In this document: positions 16,219-23,669 of the stretch, in pieces
Layout: each line of letters opens with the position of its first letter
Position numbering within the stretch: the stretch's first letter is position 1
Assembly: GCF_040409795.1 (NCBI RefSeq)
Contig: NZ_CP099571.1
Coordinates: 1,302,001-1,366,000 of the forward strand
Length of the DNA stretch: 64,000 nucleotides
Direction: 5' to 3'
DNA from: Polynucleobacter sp. MWH-UH19D
GTDB lineage: Bacteria; Pseudomonadota; Gammaproteobacteria; Burkholderiales; Burkholderiaceae
Notes under the pieces: generated by a model
What the model saw: the letters and a program-made list of their open reading frames with translations, nothing else
What the model was told of the DNA's origin: nothing
Database searches by the model: none
Made by a program: the position numbers and the translations under genes

Positions 16219-17091
16219 ATGCGCCTGCTGAATATATGTAAAGCAACATCTCTAGGTGCATTGCTTATCAGTGGATGTTATATATCTATGGCGCAAAGCA
16301 ACCCAACTTCTCCAGAGGCCATTTATGGAAAGAGTGCTAAAAGCTTCACTCTCGCAACTGGTAGCCCTGGAGAGCTAGGTCTTCTACAAGCACTGGGTGA
16401 GGCTTTTGATAAAAAAGAGGGTGCTCGTTTAGTTTGGATCAAAGCAGGTAGCGGCGCCTCACTCAAGCTATTAAAAAATGCTCAGGTTGACATGATCATG
16501 GTGCACGCACCCGATGCCGTTAATAAAGCTATTGCTGAGGGTTGGGCCGTCAATAGAACATTAATTGGTTCGAACGAGTTTTATATTGTTGGACCAAAAA
16601 ATGATCCAGCTAGCATCAAAATAGCTTCAAGCGGCGCTGATGCGTATTTAAAAATCGCAAATACACAAAGTAAATTCATTTCTAGGGGCGACAACTCTGG
16701 GACTCACCAAAAAGAAATAGATATCTGGAAGAAGACTGGCATCACGCCTAACGGCTCATGGTATATCGTCACAAATGACTTCATGACTGCATCCCTCAAA
16801 AAGGCAAATGCAGAGGATGCGTACTTTATGACTGATAGCAGCACTTGGGTCGCCGAGAAAGATATTGCTCCAAATCTGCAAATTCTTTATCGAGGCGATC
16901 CATTTTTAGTCAATACTTATGATGCCCTAGCAGCTCCAGTTGGGGCAACCGCCAATCGAGATATTGCAGTGAAATTCATTCAATTCGTTTCGTCGAATGA
17001 AGGCCAAAAGATCATTCGGGACTACGGCAAATCAAAGCACAGAGAGCCTCTCTATAATGACGCTACATATGCCAAGCAATATGCTCACTAG
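16219..17091 (+). CDS. Second, divergent TupA-like binding protein
   Basis: A 290-residue paralogue-like neighbour of the preceding TupA. It shares the fold landmarks KAGSGASLKLLKNAQVDM, IVGPKNDPA, FISRGDNSGTH and the C-terminal layout, but the first ligand loop reads LATGSPGELGLL instead of the TTST motif. The N-terminus carries LLISGC, which fits a lipobox, so it may be a lipid-anchored protein. It starts 2 bases after tupA and is followed 8 bases later by the TOBE gene. Its ligand may be a different oxyanion. Confidence 0.78.
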   Translation: MRLLNICKATSLGALLISGCYISMAQSNPTSPEAIYGKSAKSFTLATGSPGELGLLQALGEAFDKKEGARLVWIKAGSGASLKLLKNAQVDMIMVHAPDAVNKAIAEGWAVNRTLIGSNEFYIVGPKNDPASIKIASSGADAYLKIANTQSKFISRGDNSGTHQKEIDIWKKTGITPNGSWYIVTNDFMTASLKKANAEDAYFMTDSSTWVAEKDIAPNLQILYRGDPFLVNTYDALAAPVGATANRDIAVKFIQFVSSNEGQKIIRDYGKSKHREPLYNDATYAKQYAH

Positions 17092-17099
17092 GGGAAATT

Positions 17100-17324
17100 A
17101 TGGAATTAAAAGTTAAGCTAAGCGCACGCAATACTCTGAGCGGTAAAGTGGTTGAGCTCAAAATGGGTCAAACTACCTCGCATGTGAAATTAGATATTGG
17201 AGGGGGCCATATTGTGACCGCCTCGATCACCAACGAAGCCGTCGGAGAACTCAATCTAAAGGTGGGAGATCAAGCATGGGCGGTTATTAAAGCCTCTGAC
17301 GTCATGGTGGCTAAAGAGGCTTAA
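17100..17324 (+). CDS. TOBE-domain molybdate/tungstate-binding protein (molbindin)
   Basis: A 74-residue single TOBE/Mop domain (SARNTLSGKVVELKMGQTTSHVKLDIGG, ASITNEAV, GDQAWAVIKASDVMVA). Such small proteins assemble into oligomers that store or buffer molybdate or tungstate in the cytoplasm; the same domain is the regulatory part of ModC and ModE. GGGGAAATT precedes ATG 17100. It closes the tupA unit and is followed by a strong hairpin terminator, so the unit ends here. Confidence 0.9.
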   Translation: MELKVKLSARNTLSGKVVELKMGQTTSHVKLDIGGGHIVTASITNEAVGELNLKVGDQAWAVIKASDVMVAKEA

Positions 17325-17341
17325 AAGTAGGCTCCTTAAAC

Positions 17342-17367
17342 AAAAAGCCCGCATTAGCGGGCTTTTT
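17342..17367. terminator. Bidirectional intrinsic terminator
   Basis: GCCCGC (17347-17352) and GCGGGC (17357-17362) form a perfect stem with loop ATTA, flanked by five A residues on the left and five T residues on the right. It can stop transcription from both the tupA unit and the convergent gene at 17406. Confidence 0.9.
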
Positions 17368-17405
17368 GTTTTGCCAGATTAATCCAGCAAATTTTATATA
17401 AGGAA

Positions 17406-17987
17406 TTACTTCTTCGGCGTTACAAAACCAATCGCAGTGTCGTCCACAAACTCAACCATTACATCATCGCCAGCTTTAAATTTCTCGAGACCAAGAACAC
17501 TGGAATCAACTTTCACTTTTTGCTTCTCGCCACTTGGCATTGTGAAAGTAACGATGCGAGTTTTTTGATCAATTGTGCTGATTTTTACGGTTGCATAAAT
17601 CGTGTCGGTAGTTTCTTCAAAAGGCTTTGCAGATCCTTTACCAGCTACCACAACAGAACGAACACCAGAAACGCCAGGCTTGGCATCTTTGCCAGCAGCA
17701 GTTAAACCAACTGCAATCGCTTGGGCATGCTCAACCAAGAATACGTCACCCTTCTTTACTTTATCCAAATCATTTACAGACTTGGCAACATTCATCTGCG
17801 CCAAATTACCATTCGCATCTTTCAATACAACAATGCGTTTTTTTGCGTCCACTGAATCTACCGTTGCACTAAGAACTACTACATCGGCAGCCAAAGGCAA
17901 CATTTTGGTAGGCAATTGAGCAGAGGCAGAGGTAGCAAAGGCAATACCAATAGCGGCAAATAGACCAGCAAGTAAAGATTTCTTCAA
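17406..17987 (-). CDS. Exported protein with an internal duplication, function unknown
   Basis: A 193-residue protein with a clear signal peptide (cut after ASA, residue 23). I do not recognise a named family. The mature part is a tandem duplication: residues about 36-95 and about 128-189 follow the same pattern (SATVDSVDAKKRIVVLKD against YATVKISTIDQKTRIVTFT, then KVKKGDVFLVEHAQAIAVG against KFKAGDDVMVEFVDDTAIGF). Each copy looks like a small beta-barrel of OB or SH3 type. No cysteines. It is monocistronic, between a terminator and a divergent acetyltransferase. Periplasmic binding or scaffold role is only a guess. Confidence 0.7.
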   Translation of the reverse strand: MKKSLLAGLFAAIGIAFATSASAQLPTKMLPLAADVVVLSATVDSVDAKKRIVVLKDANGNLAQMNVAKSVNDLDKVKKGDVFLVEHAQAIAVGLTAAGKDAKPGVSGVRSVVVAGKGSAKPFEETTDTIYATVKISTIDQKTRIVTFTMPSGEKQKVKVDSSVLGLEKFKAGDDVMVEFVDDTAIGFVTPKK

Positions 17988-18135
17988 AATAACTCCTAAA
18001 TGAATAAAGGGTTTAAGGGATTGACTTGGATATTCCAGAACGAATCGCTTACTTCATTGTAACCATAATCAATACGCCTCTAATTAGCTATTTCTTTGAT
18101 ACATTAGATAACCCCCCCACTACCAACATATACCC

Positions 18136-18567
18136 GTGAACATTCTGATTAGATCTTGGCAAGAAGCAGAAAAAGACGCCTTCAAGGTTAGGAGAGCGGT
18201 TTTTATTTTGGAGCAAGGCGTTCCAGAGGAGCTTGAGATTGATGAATTCGATTCATCTGCATTGCATGCTCTCGCCTACCATGACAATGTCTGCATTGGA
18301 ACTGCTCGATTGCATATGAGTTATGATGGATCTGGCCAAATTGGGCGTATGGCTGTGTTAGCAGGATTTCGCAATCGTGGGCTAGGTCTTCAAATCATGA
18401 ATGTTCTGATGGGGGTAGCCCAATCAAAAGGGCTTAGCTCCCTGATGCTGCACGCCCAAGTAGACGTCATTCCATTCTATGAAAAGCTGGGCTTCAGGGC
18501 AGAGGGTCCGATATATGACGAAGCTGGCATTCCACACCGTAATATGATGATGATATTGCCAACCTAG
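18136..18567 (+). CDS. GNAT family N-acetyltransferase
   Basis: A 143-residue acetyltransferase. The acetyl-CoA loop is IGRMAVLAGFRNRGLGLQIM (about residues 73-92) with RNRGLG as the P-loop-like motif, and the segment FILEQGVPEELEIDEFD near the N-terminus resembles the YjcF/ElaA-type subgroup. The start appears to be GTG 18136; no ATG fits. A run of seven C bases lies 17 bases upstream. The substrate is unknown. It begins a plus-strand unit with thioesterase, thiol dioxygenase and selD. Confidence 0.87.
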   Translation: MNILIRSWQEAEKDAFKVRRAVFILEQGVPEELEIDEFDSSALHALAYHDNVCIGTARLHMSYDGSGQIGRMAVLAGFRNRGLGLQIMNVLMGVAQSKGLSSLMLHAQVDVIPFYEKLGFRAEGPIYDEAGIPHRNMMMILPT

Positions 18568-18578
18568 ATTTACTGACT

Positions 18579-19013
18579 ATGACAGCCACCACTCATTCAA
18601 ACTCTTCTGCATTTACATATATTCATCGCGTTTGTTATTCCGATACTGATGCGGCAGGATTTGTTTATCACGGTCGCTATCTCGAAATTTTTGAGCGCAG
18701 TCGTGCTGAATGGCTTGCTCAGCGCGGCCAAAGCCCTACTAAGCTCATGAATGAATTTAACATCGTGATGCCAGTACGTGAGCTCACCATGAACTTCTAT
18801 AAACCTGGAAGACTAGACGATCTCTTGCACATTGATCAAGTCATTGAGCATCGCGGTCGTACGCAAGTGAGCGTAAAGCAAACTGCTCAACGCAAACTCT
18901 CTGATAGCAATGAAATGCAGGTGATTGCTAGTGCTACTTTGCATATTGTTTGTGTAGATACCAATACCCTCAAACCCAAAGCTTGGCCAGATTGGTTATT
19001 TAATGCTGAGTAA
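18579..19013 (+). CDS. Acyl-CoA thioesterase, hotdog fold (YbgC/FadM-like)
   Basis: A 144-residue 4HBT-type thioesterase. The catalytic region is CYSDTDAAGFVYHGRYLEIFERSR (about residues 19-42 in total, with Asp in SDTDAAG), followed by TMNFYKPGRLDDLL and a C-terminal strand set, as in YbgC and FadM. Such enzymes release acyl groups from CoA or ACP in the cytoplasm. It begins 11 bases after the acetyltransferase stop and lies in the same unit as the dioxygenase and selD. Confidence 0.87.
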   Translation: MTATTHSNSSAFTYIHRVCYSDTDAAGFVYHGRYLEIFERSRAEWLAQRGQSPTKLMNEFNIVMPVRELTMNFYKPGRLDDLLHIDQVIEHRGRTQVSVKQTAQRKLSDSNEMQVIASATLHIVCVDTNTLKPKAWPDWLFNAE

Positions 19014-19043
19014 GCTGGCGTCAATTAAGCTATGGAGAAAAAT

Positions 19044-19619
19044 ATGACTGATGGCAAGTTACTTACCTTTGTCAAAGAATTAAGCCAACTACTCAACCAA
19101 AATCCAAGTGAAGAAATTATTTTTACCAAAGGTAAAGGATTACTTCGGAATCTGATTGCTGTAGATGACTGGTTGCCAGTAGAATTTACAAAACCACATC
19201 CCCAGTACTACCAGCAATACCTTCTCTACGCAGATCCATTAGATCGCTTCTCAATTGTGAGTTTTGTATGGGGGCCTGGTCAGAAGACACCCATCCACAA
19301 TCACACAGTTTGGGGTATGGTTGGACAGTTGCGCGGAGAGGAAAAAGGCACGCCTTACTATCGCCAAGCAAATGGTACGTTTAAAGCAGGTGAATCTTCT
19401 ATTTGCCCTCCAGGCCATGTCGATACTGTCTCGCCAACCACTCACGATATTCACGTAGTGGAAAACAATCTTTCTGATCAGACCTCAATCAGTATTCATG
19501 TATACGGTGGCAATATCGGTAGAATTCAGCGCTTCGTTTTTGATCCGATTACAGGAGCAGAAAAATCGTTTGTATCGGGATACGCCAATACTCTCGTTCC
19601 AAATCTGTGGAACCCATAA
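19044..19619 (+). CDS. Thiol dioxygenase (cysteine / 3-mercaptopropionate dioxygenase family)
   Basis: A 191-residue cupin that adds O2 to a small thiol to make a sulfinic acid. The iron ligands are His85 and His87 in PIHNHTVWG and His137 in DIHVV. A YQQYLLY segment at about 56-62 resembles the glutamine-type subgroup, in which 3-mercaptopropionate is the preferred substrate, rather than the arginine-type cysteine dioxygenases; that is an inference. ATG 19044 is chosen since GGAG at 19034-19037 lies 6 bases before it. It is in the unit with thioesterase and selD. A tandem rhodanese at 23670 may take part in the same sulfur metabolism. Confidence 0.88.
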   Translation: MTDGKLLTFVKELSQLLNQNPSEEIIFTKGKGLLRNLIAVDDWLPVEFTKPHPQYYQQYLLYADPLDRFSIVSFVWGPGQKTPIHNHTVWGMVGQLRGEEKGTPYYRQANGTFKAGESSICPPGHVDTVSPTTHDIHVVENNLSDQTSISIHVYGGNIGRIQRFVFDPITGAEKSFVSGYANTLVPNLWNP

Positions 19620-19640
19620 TCCATCACTAAAATTACTCGT

Positions 19641-20711
19641 ATGACCACCATCAATAACACCAACCAATCAAATGAACCGCGCCTAACCTCCCTCTCGCAT
19701 GGGGGTGGCTGTGGTTGCAAAATCGCACCTAGCGTTCTTTCTGAGATTCTCAAGAATGTGCCGCAGTTGCCATTCCCTAAAGAACTCTTGATTGGCATTG
19801 AAACTTCAGATGATGCGGCCGTATATCAAGTTAATGACTCGCAAGCGATTGTTGCTACTACTGACTTTTTTATGCCGATCGTAGATGATCCATTTGATTT
19901 CGGAAAAATTGCTGCAACTAATGCTATCAGCGACATCTATGCCATGGGTGGCACCCCACTCTTTGCTCTTGCCTTGGTTGGTATGCCCATCAAGGTGCTA
20001 TCCAACACAACCATCGCCAAAATTTTGGAGGGCGGTGCTGAGGCCTGTCGCAGCGCGGGAATTCCAATTGCTGGCGGTCACACCATTGATTCGGTAGAGC
20101 CTATTTATGGACTAGTTGCTATTGGTATTGTGGATCCTAAACGCGTCAAAAGTAATGCGAAAGCGCAACCCGGAGATGTATTAATACTAGGCAAACCATT
20201 GGGCGTTGGTGTTTTGTCAGCAGCCCTCAAGAAAGATTTACTTGGACCAGATGGGTATCGTGAAATGATTTCAAACACCACGAAACTCAATTCTGCTGGC
20301 CCTGACTTGGCAAAAATCAATGGCGTACATGCCTTAACTGATGTCACAGGCTTTGGTTTAGCAGGACACACCCTAGAGTTGGCTCGGGCATCAAACTGCA
20401 CTGCTCACATTGACTGGAGTCAAGTACCCCTACTATCCAATGTTCAAAATCTAGCGGATGAAGGAATCATTACGGGGGCATCTGATCGCAATTGGCTTAG
20501 CTATGGCGATGAAGTTGCTATACCCGCGAATTTCACTACAGCGCAGCGCGCACTACTAACAGATCCCCAAACCAGTGGTGGCTTATTAGTGTCATGCAGC
20601 CCTGAGTCCGTTAAAGAAGTGCTGAATATTTTTAACCAACATCATTTTTTAGGCGCTCGCGTGATTGGTCAAATGAGCAAACGACAAGGCAAGCCTTTAG
20701 CTGTTTCGTAA
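19641..20711 (+). CDS. selD: Selenide, water dikinase
   Basis: A 356-residue enzyme that makes selenophosphate from selenide and ATP. The catalytic GGGCGCK (residues 21-27) has cysteine, not selenocysteine, at the key position (Cys24), followed by an AIRS-type fold with TSDDAAVY, NAISDIYAMGG, GGHTIDS and LTDVTGFGLAGH. Selenophosphate is used for selenoproteins and for tRNA 2-selenouridine. No selA, selB or mnmH is in the window, and the formate dehydrogenase at 59065 uses cysteine, so tRNA modification is the likelier local use. It starts 21 bases after the dioxygenase gene. Confidence 0.95.
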   Translation: MTTINNTNQSNEPRLTSLSHGGGCGCKIAPSVLSEILKNVPQLPFPKELLIGIETSDDAAVYQVNDSQAIVATTDFFMPIVDDPFDFGKIAATNAISDIYAMGGTPLFALALVGMPIKVLSNTTIAKILEGGAEACRSAGIPIAGGHTIDSVEPIYGLVAIGIVDPKRVKSNAKAQPGDVLILGKPLGVGVLSAALKKDLLGPDGYREMISNTTKLNSAGPDLAKINGVHALTDVTGFGLAGHTLELARASNCTAHIDWSQVPLLSNVQNLADEGIITGASDRNWLSYGDEVAIPANFTTAQRALLTDPQTSGGLLVSCSPESVKEVLNIFNQHHFLGARVIGQMSKRQGKPLAVS

Positions 20712-20723
20712 GCCAATCTTCTA

Positions 20724-21602
20724 TTAGTCTTTGAGATTAAACACACTCGAAAAATCGAGCTGACCATTACCTGCTTTGCTGTGAGCCTCATAAAGTTTCC
20801 GAGACAAATCTCCTAGTGGTACGCTCGCACCAAGATCTTGAGCATTCTCAATTGCCAAGCCCATATCTTTGAGCATGAGGTCCACCCCAAATCCGCCAGC
20901 ATAGCCTTTGGATGAGGGCACGTTTTCCATAACGCCAGGACAAGGGTTATATAACTCTAGCGCCCAATTACGCCCAGAACTTTTGGCCATGATGTCCGAG
21001 AGAACTTTTGGATCCATCCCATTTGCAATCCCCAAGCGCAAAGCCTCGCTAGTGCCCAGCATCTGAATACCCAAGAGCATGTTGTTACAAACCTTAACAG
21101 TCTGACCCGCACCATTACCACCCGCATGAAAAATATTTTTGCCCATCTTCTCCAATATTGGGCGTATACATTCCACTGCTGAACTTTCACCACCAACCAT
21201 AAATGTCAATGTTCCCGCTTGAGCGCCTGCGGTGCCACCAGAAACTGGCGCATCGACCATTACAAAACCTTTAGCCTTTGCCTCACTTGCAACTGCCTGC
21301 GCAACTTTTGGTGAAATCGTTGAACAATCAATCAAGATCGCTCTGGGATTGGCGTTAGCTAGCAAACCCTTGTCACCTAGATATAAGCCTTCCACGTGAC
21401 GTGAAGCAGGCAACATGCTAATCACAATATCTACTCCATCAGCGGCAGCATTGGCGCTAGTCGTCACTTTGCCTCCAGCTTGAGCAAACGCATCGATTTG
21501 GGCTTGCACTAGATCAAATCCGATTACCTCATAGCCCGCTTTTAGCAAATTGATTGCCATGGGTAACCCCATATTACCTAAGCCAATAAATCCGATTTTC
21601 AT
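20724..21602 (-). CDS. 3-hydroxyisobutyrate / 2-hydroxy-3-oxopropionate dehydrogenase family protein
   Basis: A 292-residue NAD(P)-dependent beta-hydroxyacid dehydrogenase. The Rossmann motif GFIGLGNMGLPMA is at the N-terminus, followed by the substrate loop DAPVSGGTAGAQAGTL, catalytic Lys in KVCNNMLLG and the FGVDLMLKDMGLA C-terminal helix. The family includes valine-pathway 3-hydroxyisobutyrate dehydrogenase and tartronate semialdehyde reductase of glycolate use. The fit is somewhat better with the former, but no valine genes lie beside it. It is convergent with selD and upstream on the same strand of nothing but a small cupin. Confidence 0.85.
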   Translation of the reverse strand: MKIGFIGLGNMGLPMAINLLKAGYEVIGFDLVQAQIDAFAQAGGKVTTSANAAADGVDIVISMLPASRHVEGLYLGDKGLLANANPRAILIDCSTISPKVAQAVASEAKAKGFVMVDAPVSGGTAGAQAGTLTFMVGGESSAVECIRPILEKMGKNIFHAGGNGAGQTVKVCNNMLLGIQMLGTSEALRLGIANGMDPKVLSDIMAKSSGRNWALELYNPCPGVMENVPSSKGYAGGFGVDLMLKDMGLAIENAQDLGASVPLGDLSRKLYEAHSKAGNGQLDFSSVFNLKD

Positions 21603-21609
21603 ATTGCTC

Positions 21610-21888
21610 CTAGTTTATTAATAACTTGCGCGATGCTAAATACTTAACCCCAAGCGGTCCGTAGGTCTCTGAGTGGGTTTGATTAAATTCGAGTGCAAAA
21701 ATATCGCCTACCCCATACCTTTTTGAGGCGCCTTGAATTTGGATTTCAATATAACCATCAATCACTAAAGCCTTTACTGCAAATGGGTGTGCGTGATCAG
21801 CAAGATGCCCATTGGGTGGTTGCTGAACTTCAACAGGCTCTGGATAACCCGACTGCGATAAGGCTTCCAAAAATTGTGTTTTATTCAT
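21610..21888 (-). CDS. Small cupin protein
   Basis: A 92-residue single-domain cupin of unknown role. The metal-site pattern is seen as HLADHAHPFAVKALVIDG and FNQTHSETYGPLG (about residues 29-46 and 68-80). ATG 21888 is preferred; upstream in-frame starts would run into the divergent gene promoter. It lies 7 bases before the dehydrogenase gene on the same strand, so the two are probably co-transcribed, and is divergent from the DUF1330 gene. Confidence 0.7.
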   Translation of the reverse strand: MNKTQFLEALSQSGYPEPVEVQQPPNGHLADHAHPFAVKALVIDGYIEIQIQGASKRYGVGDIFALEFNQTHSETYGPLGVKYLASRKLLIN

Positions 21889-21952
21889 GTTGAAACTATA
21901 GCGCGGATATACACTCTTTTCAGCATTCACTCTCTTTAGGAGATAAAACACC

Positions 21953-22246
21953 ATGACAGTCAAAGTAATCGGCCTCATTCAACTTACAGATGAGCTCGCT
22001 TTTGAGCAATATCGCTCGCAAGTCGGTAAAACAGTTGAACATTACAAGGGCAGCGTCGAGTATCGCGGGTCTCTAACGGAGATCTTTTGGAACGAGCTCA
22101 GTTGTGAAGCATTTAGCGCATATGTTGAGCTGAGTTTTCCATGCAAAGAAGATGCTAAAGCTTGGGCTCATAGCGCTGAATATCAAAGTCTTTTAGGGGT
22201 TCGCAATCAGGCAATGAGGTTAACCCTATTTGGAGTAGAAAATTGA
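21953..22246 (+). CDS. DUF1330 family protein
   Basis: A 97-residue protein of the DUF1330 dimeric alpha-beta barrel (ferredoxin-like) family. It shows the usual layout of a beta strand, the helix LAFEQYRSQVGKTVEHYKG and a second half with FPCKEDAKAWAHSAEYQSLL...RNQAMRLTLF. AGGAG at 21938-21942 is 10 bases before ATG 21953. The family has no settled function; related proteins are small-molecule mono-oxygenases or isomerases. Confidence 0.75.
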   Translation: MTVKVIGLIQLTDELAFEQYRSQVGKTVEHYKGSVEYRGSLTEIFWNELSCEAFSAYVELSFPCKEDAKAWAHSAEYQSLLGVRNQAMRLTLFGVEN

Positions 22247-22250
22247 CAAT

Positions 22251-22281
22251 AAAAAAGCCCAGCTTTGTGAGCCAGGCTTTT
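22251..22281 (-). terminator. Intrinsic terminator (minus strand)
   Basis: Read on the minus strand, AAGCCTGGCT and AGCTGGGCTT form a 10-bp stem with two G-U pairs and a CACAA loop, followed by six T residues. It ends the transcript of the small gene at 22301. On the plus strand two mismatches weaken it, although it also lies just after the DUF1330 gene. Confidence 0.8.
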
Positions 22282-22300
22282 CATCAATTGGGGGAAAGAA

Positions 22301-22489
22301 TTATTTCTTCGCTTCCATTGCCTCTTTAGCAGCAGTAATTTCTTTACGACGCTCTTTGCATGCACCTGCAATCTCTTGCAAGGCCTTACGGGCGCGTGCG
22401 GCAGATGCCTTAATACCTTTTTCAATGAACTTCTCGTTTTCAGCTTTGTATGTTTCAAAAGCGGCTAACAATGTATCGTGTTGTGACAT
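22301..22489 (-). CDS. Small helical Ala/Lys/Glu-rich protein
   Basis: A 62-residue soluble protein, almost certainly one long helical hairpin (LLAAFETYKAENEKFIEKGIKASAARARK at residues about 5-33, then a second helix rich in Lys and Glu). One cysteine is in EIAGACKER. I do not recognise a named family; small conserved proteins of this kind occur in Burkholderiales. ATG 22489 is chosen because GGAG lies 5 bases before it, within an upstream in-frame ATG at 22501. It is monocistronic with its own terminator. Confidence 0.6.
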   Translation of the reverse strand: MSQHDTLLAAFETYKAENEKFIEKGIKASAARARKALQEIAGACKERRKEITAAKEAMEAKK

Positions 22490-22649
22490 CTCGTCTCCCA
22501 TTAATCAAATAAATAGTCATTACTACAGCGAAATTAGTATATCCCCATAAAAAGTGGAAAAAAGGGTCATTTTTATCAGGGATAACTCTTAGAAGCACCA
22601 TATAAGCCAAAAATGTTCTAATAAGAAAAAACACTAGGAGACAGCAAAA

Positions 22650-23624
22650 ATGATCAGAAATTTACTGATATTAGCCTTCACCAGCTTGATTTCACTGATG
22701 GCGGTAGCTCAGACCACCTCATGGCCCGCCCCCAATCGTCCAATTACTTTTATTAACCCGTTTCCACCTGGTGGTGCGGTAGATGCTTTTGGTCGCCCAT
22801 TGGCAAAGCAGTTATCCGTTCAGCTAAATGACTCAATTGTGGTGGATAACCGAGGCGGAGCTGGTGGCACTGTAGGTGCTGCAGCTGCAGCAAAAATGAC
22901 GCCTGATGGATACACTTGGCTCCTAGGTGCAGTTCACCATTCGATTGCGCCAAGCATGTATCAAAATCTTTCTTATGACATTACTAAAGATTTTGAACCA
23001 ATCGCAATTATCGGTAGCGTTCCGCACGTAATTGTTGTCAACCCCACCAAGTTTCCTAAGAATGATTTGAAATCCATCATTGAGGAGATTCGTAAGTACC
23101 CTGGTAAATATAACTACGCCTCAACTGGCAATGGCACCTCTCAACACCTAACGGGCGAGCTATTCAAGATACAAAATAAGTTGTTTATCACGCATATCCC
23201 TTATCGCGGAACTGGGCCGGCTCTTCAAGACCTTGTTGCAGGCCAAGTGGATATGATGTTTGACACTCTTGCAGGTGCTGCACCCTTTATTAAAAGCGGT
23301 CAATTGATTGCGGTTGCTGTCGCGAGCAATCAACGTAGCCCAGCCTTTCCAAATGTTCCCACGGCACAAGAACTCGGCATCAGCAATTTCGTAGTCTCTA
23401 GTTGGTATGCCATGTGGGCTATCAAAGGCACCCCTAAAGAGATTGTCGACAAAATGAGTGCCGAAGTGCAAATTGCATTGGCCTCACCCGAGATCAAAGA
23501 GCGCTGGGCAGGAATGGGTGCGAGCGTCCCTAAAATGACGCGCAGTGAATTAAATACCTTCATCAACCAAGAAATCATTCGCTGGAGTGAAGTAGTCAAA
23601 AAATCAGGTGCTAAGCTCGATTAA
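22650..23624 (+). CDS. Bug-family tricarboxylate-type substrate-binding protein (second of four)
   Basis: A 324-residue Bug protein. The signal peptide ends at about residue 20 (VAQT), followed by INPFPPGGAVDAFGRPLA, DNRGGAGGTVGA and the C-terminal KKSGAKLD. The ligand is presumably a carboxylate, but the family also binds amino-acid derivatives and aromatic acids. AGGAGA lies before ATG 22650. The four-domain rhodanese begins 45 bases downstream on the same strand, suggesting co-transcription and perhaps a sulfur-containing organic acid as ligand (inference). No membrane subunits are adjacent. Confidence 0.9.
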   Translation: MIRNLLILAFTSLISLMAVAQTTSWPAPNRPITFINPFPPGGAVDAFGRPLAKQLSVQLNDSIVVDNRGGAGGTVGAAAAAKMTPDGYTWLLGAVHHSIAPSMYQNLSYDITKDFEPIAIIGSVPHVIVVNPTKFPKNDLKSIIEEIRKYPGKYNYASTGNGTSQHLTGELFKIQNKLFITHIPYRGTGPALQDLVAGQVDMMFDTLAGAAPFIKSGQLIAVAVASNQRSPAFPNVPTAQELGISNFVVSSWYAMWAIKGTPKEIVDKMSAEVQIALASPEIKERWAGMGASVPKMTRSELNTFINQEIIRWSEVVKKSGAKLD

Positions 23625-23669
23625 AAATATTATTTCGCTAATACAGAAAATAAGAGACACGAAAAATCA

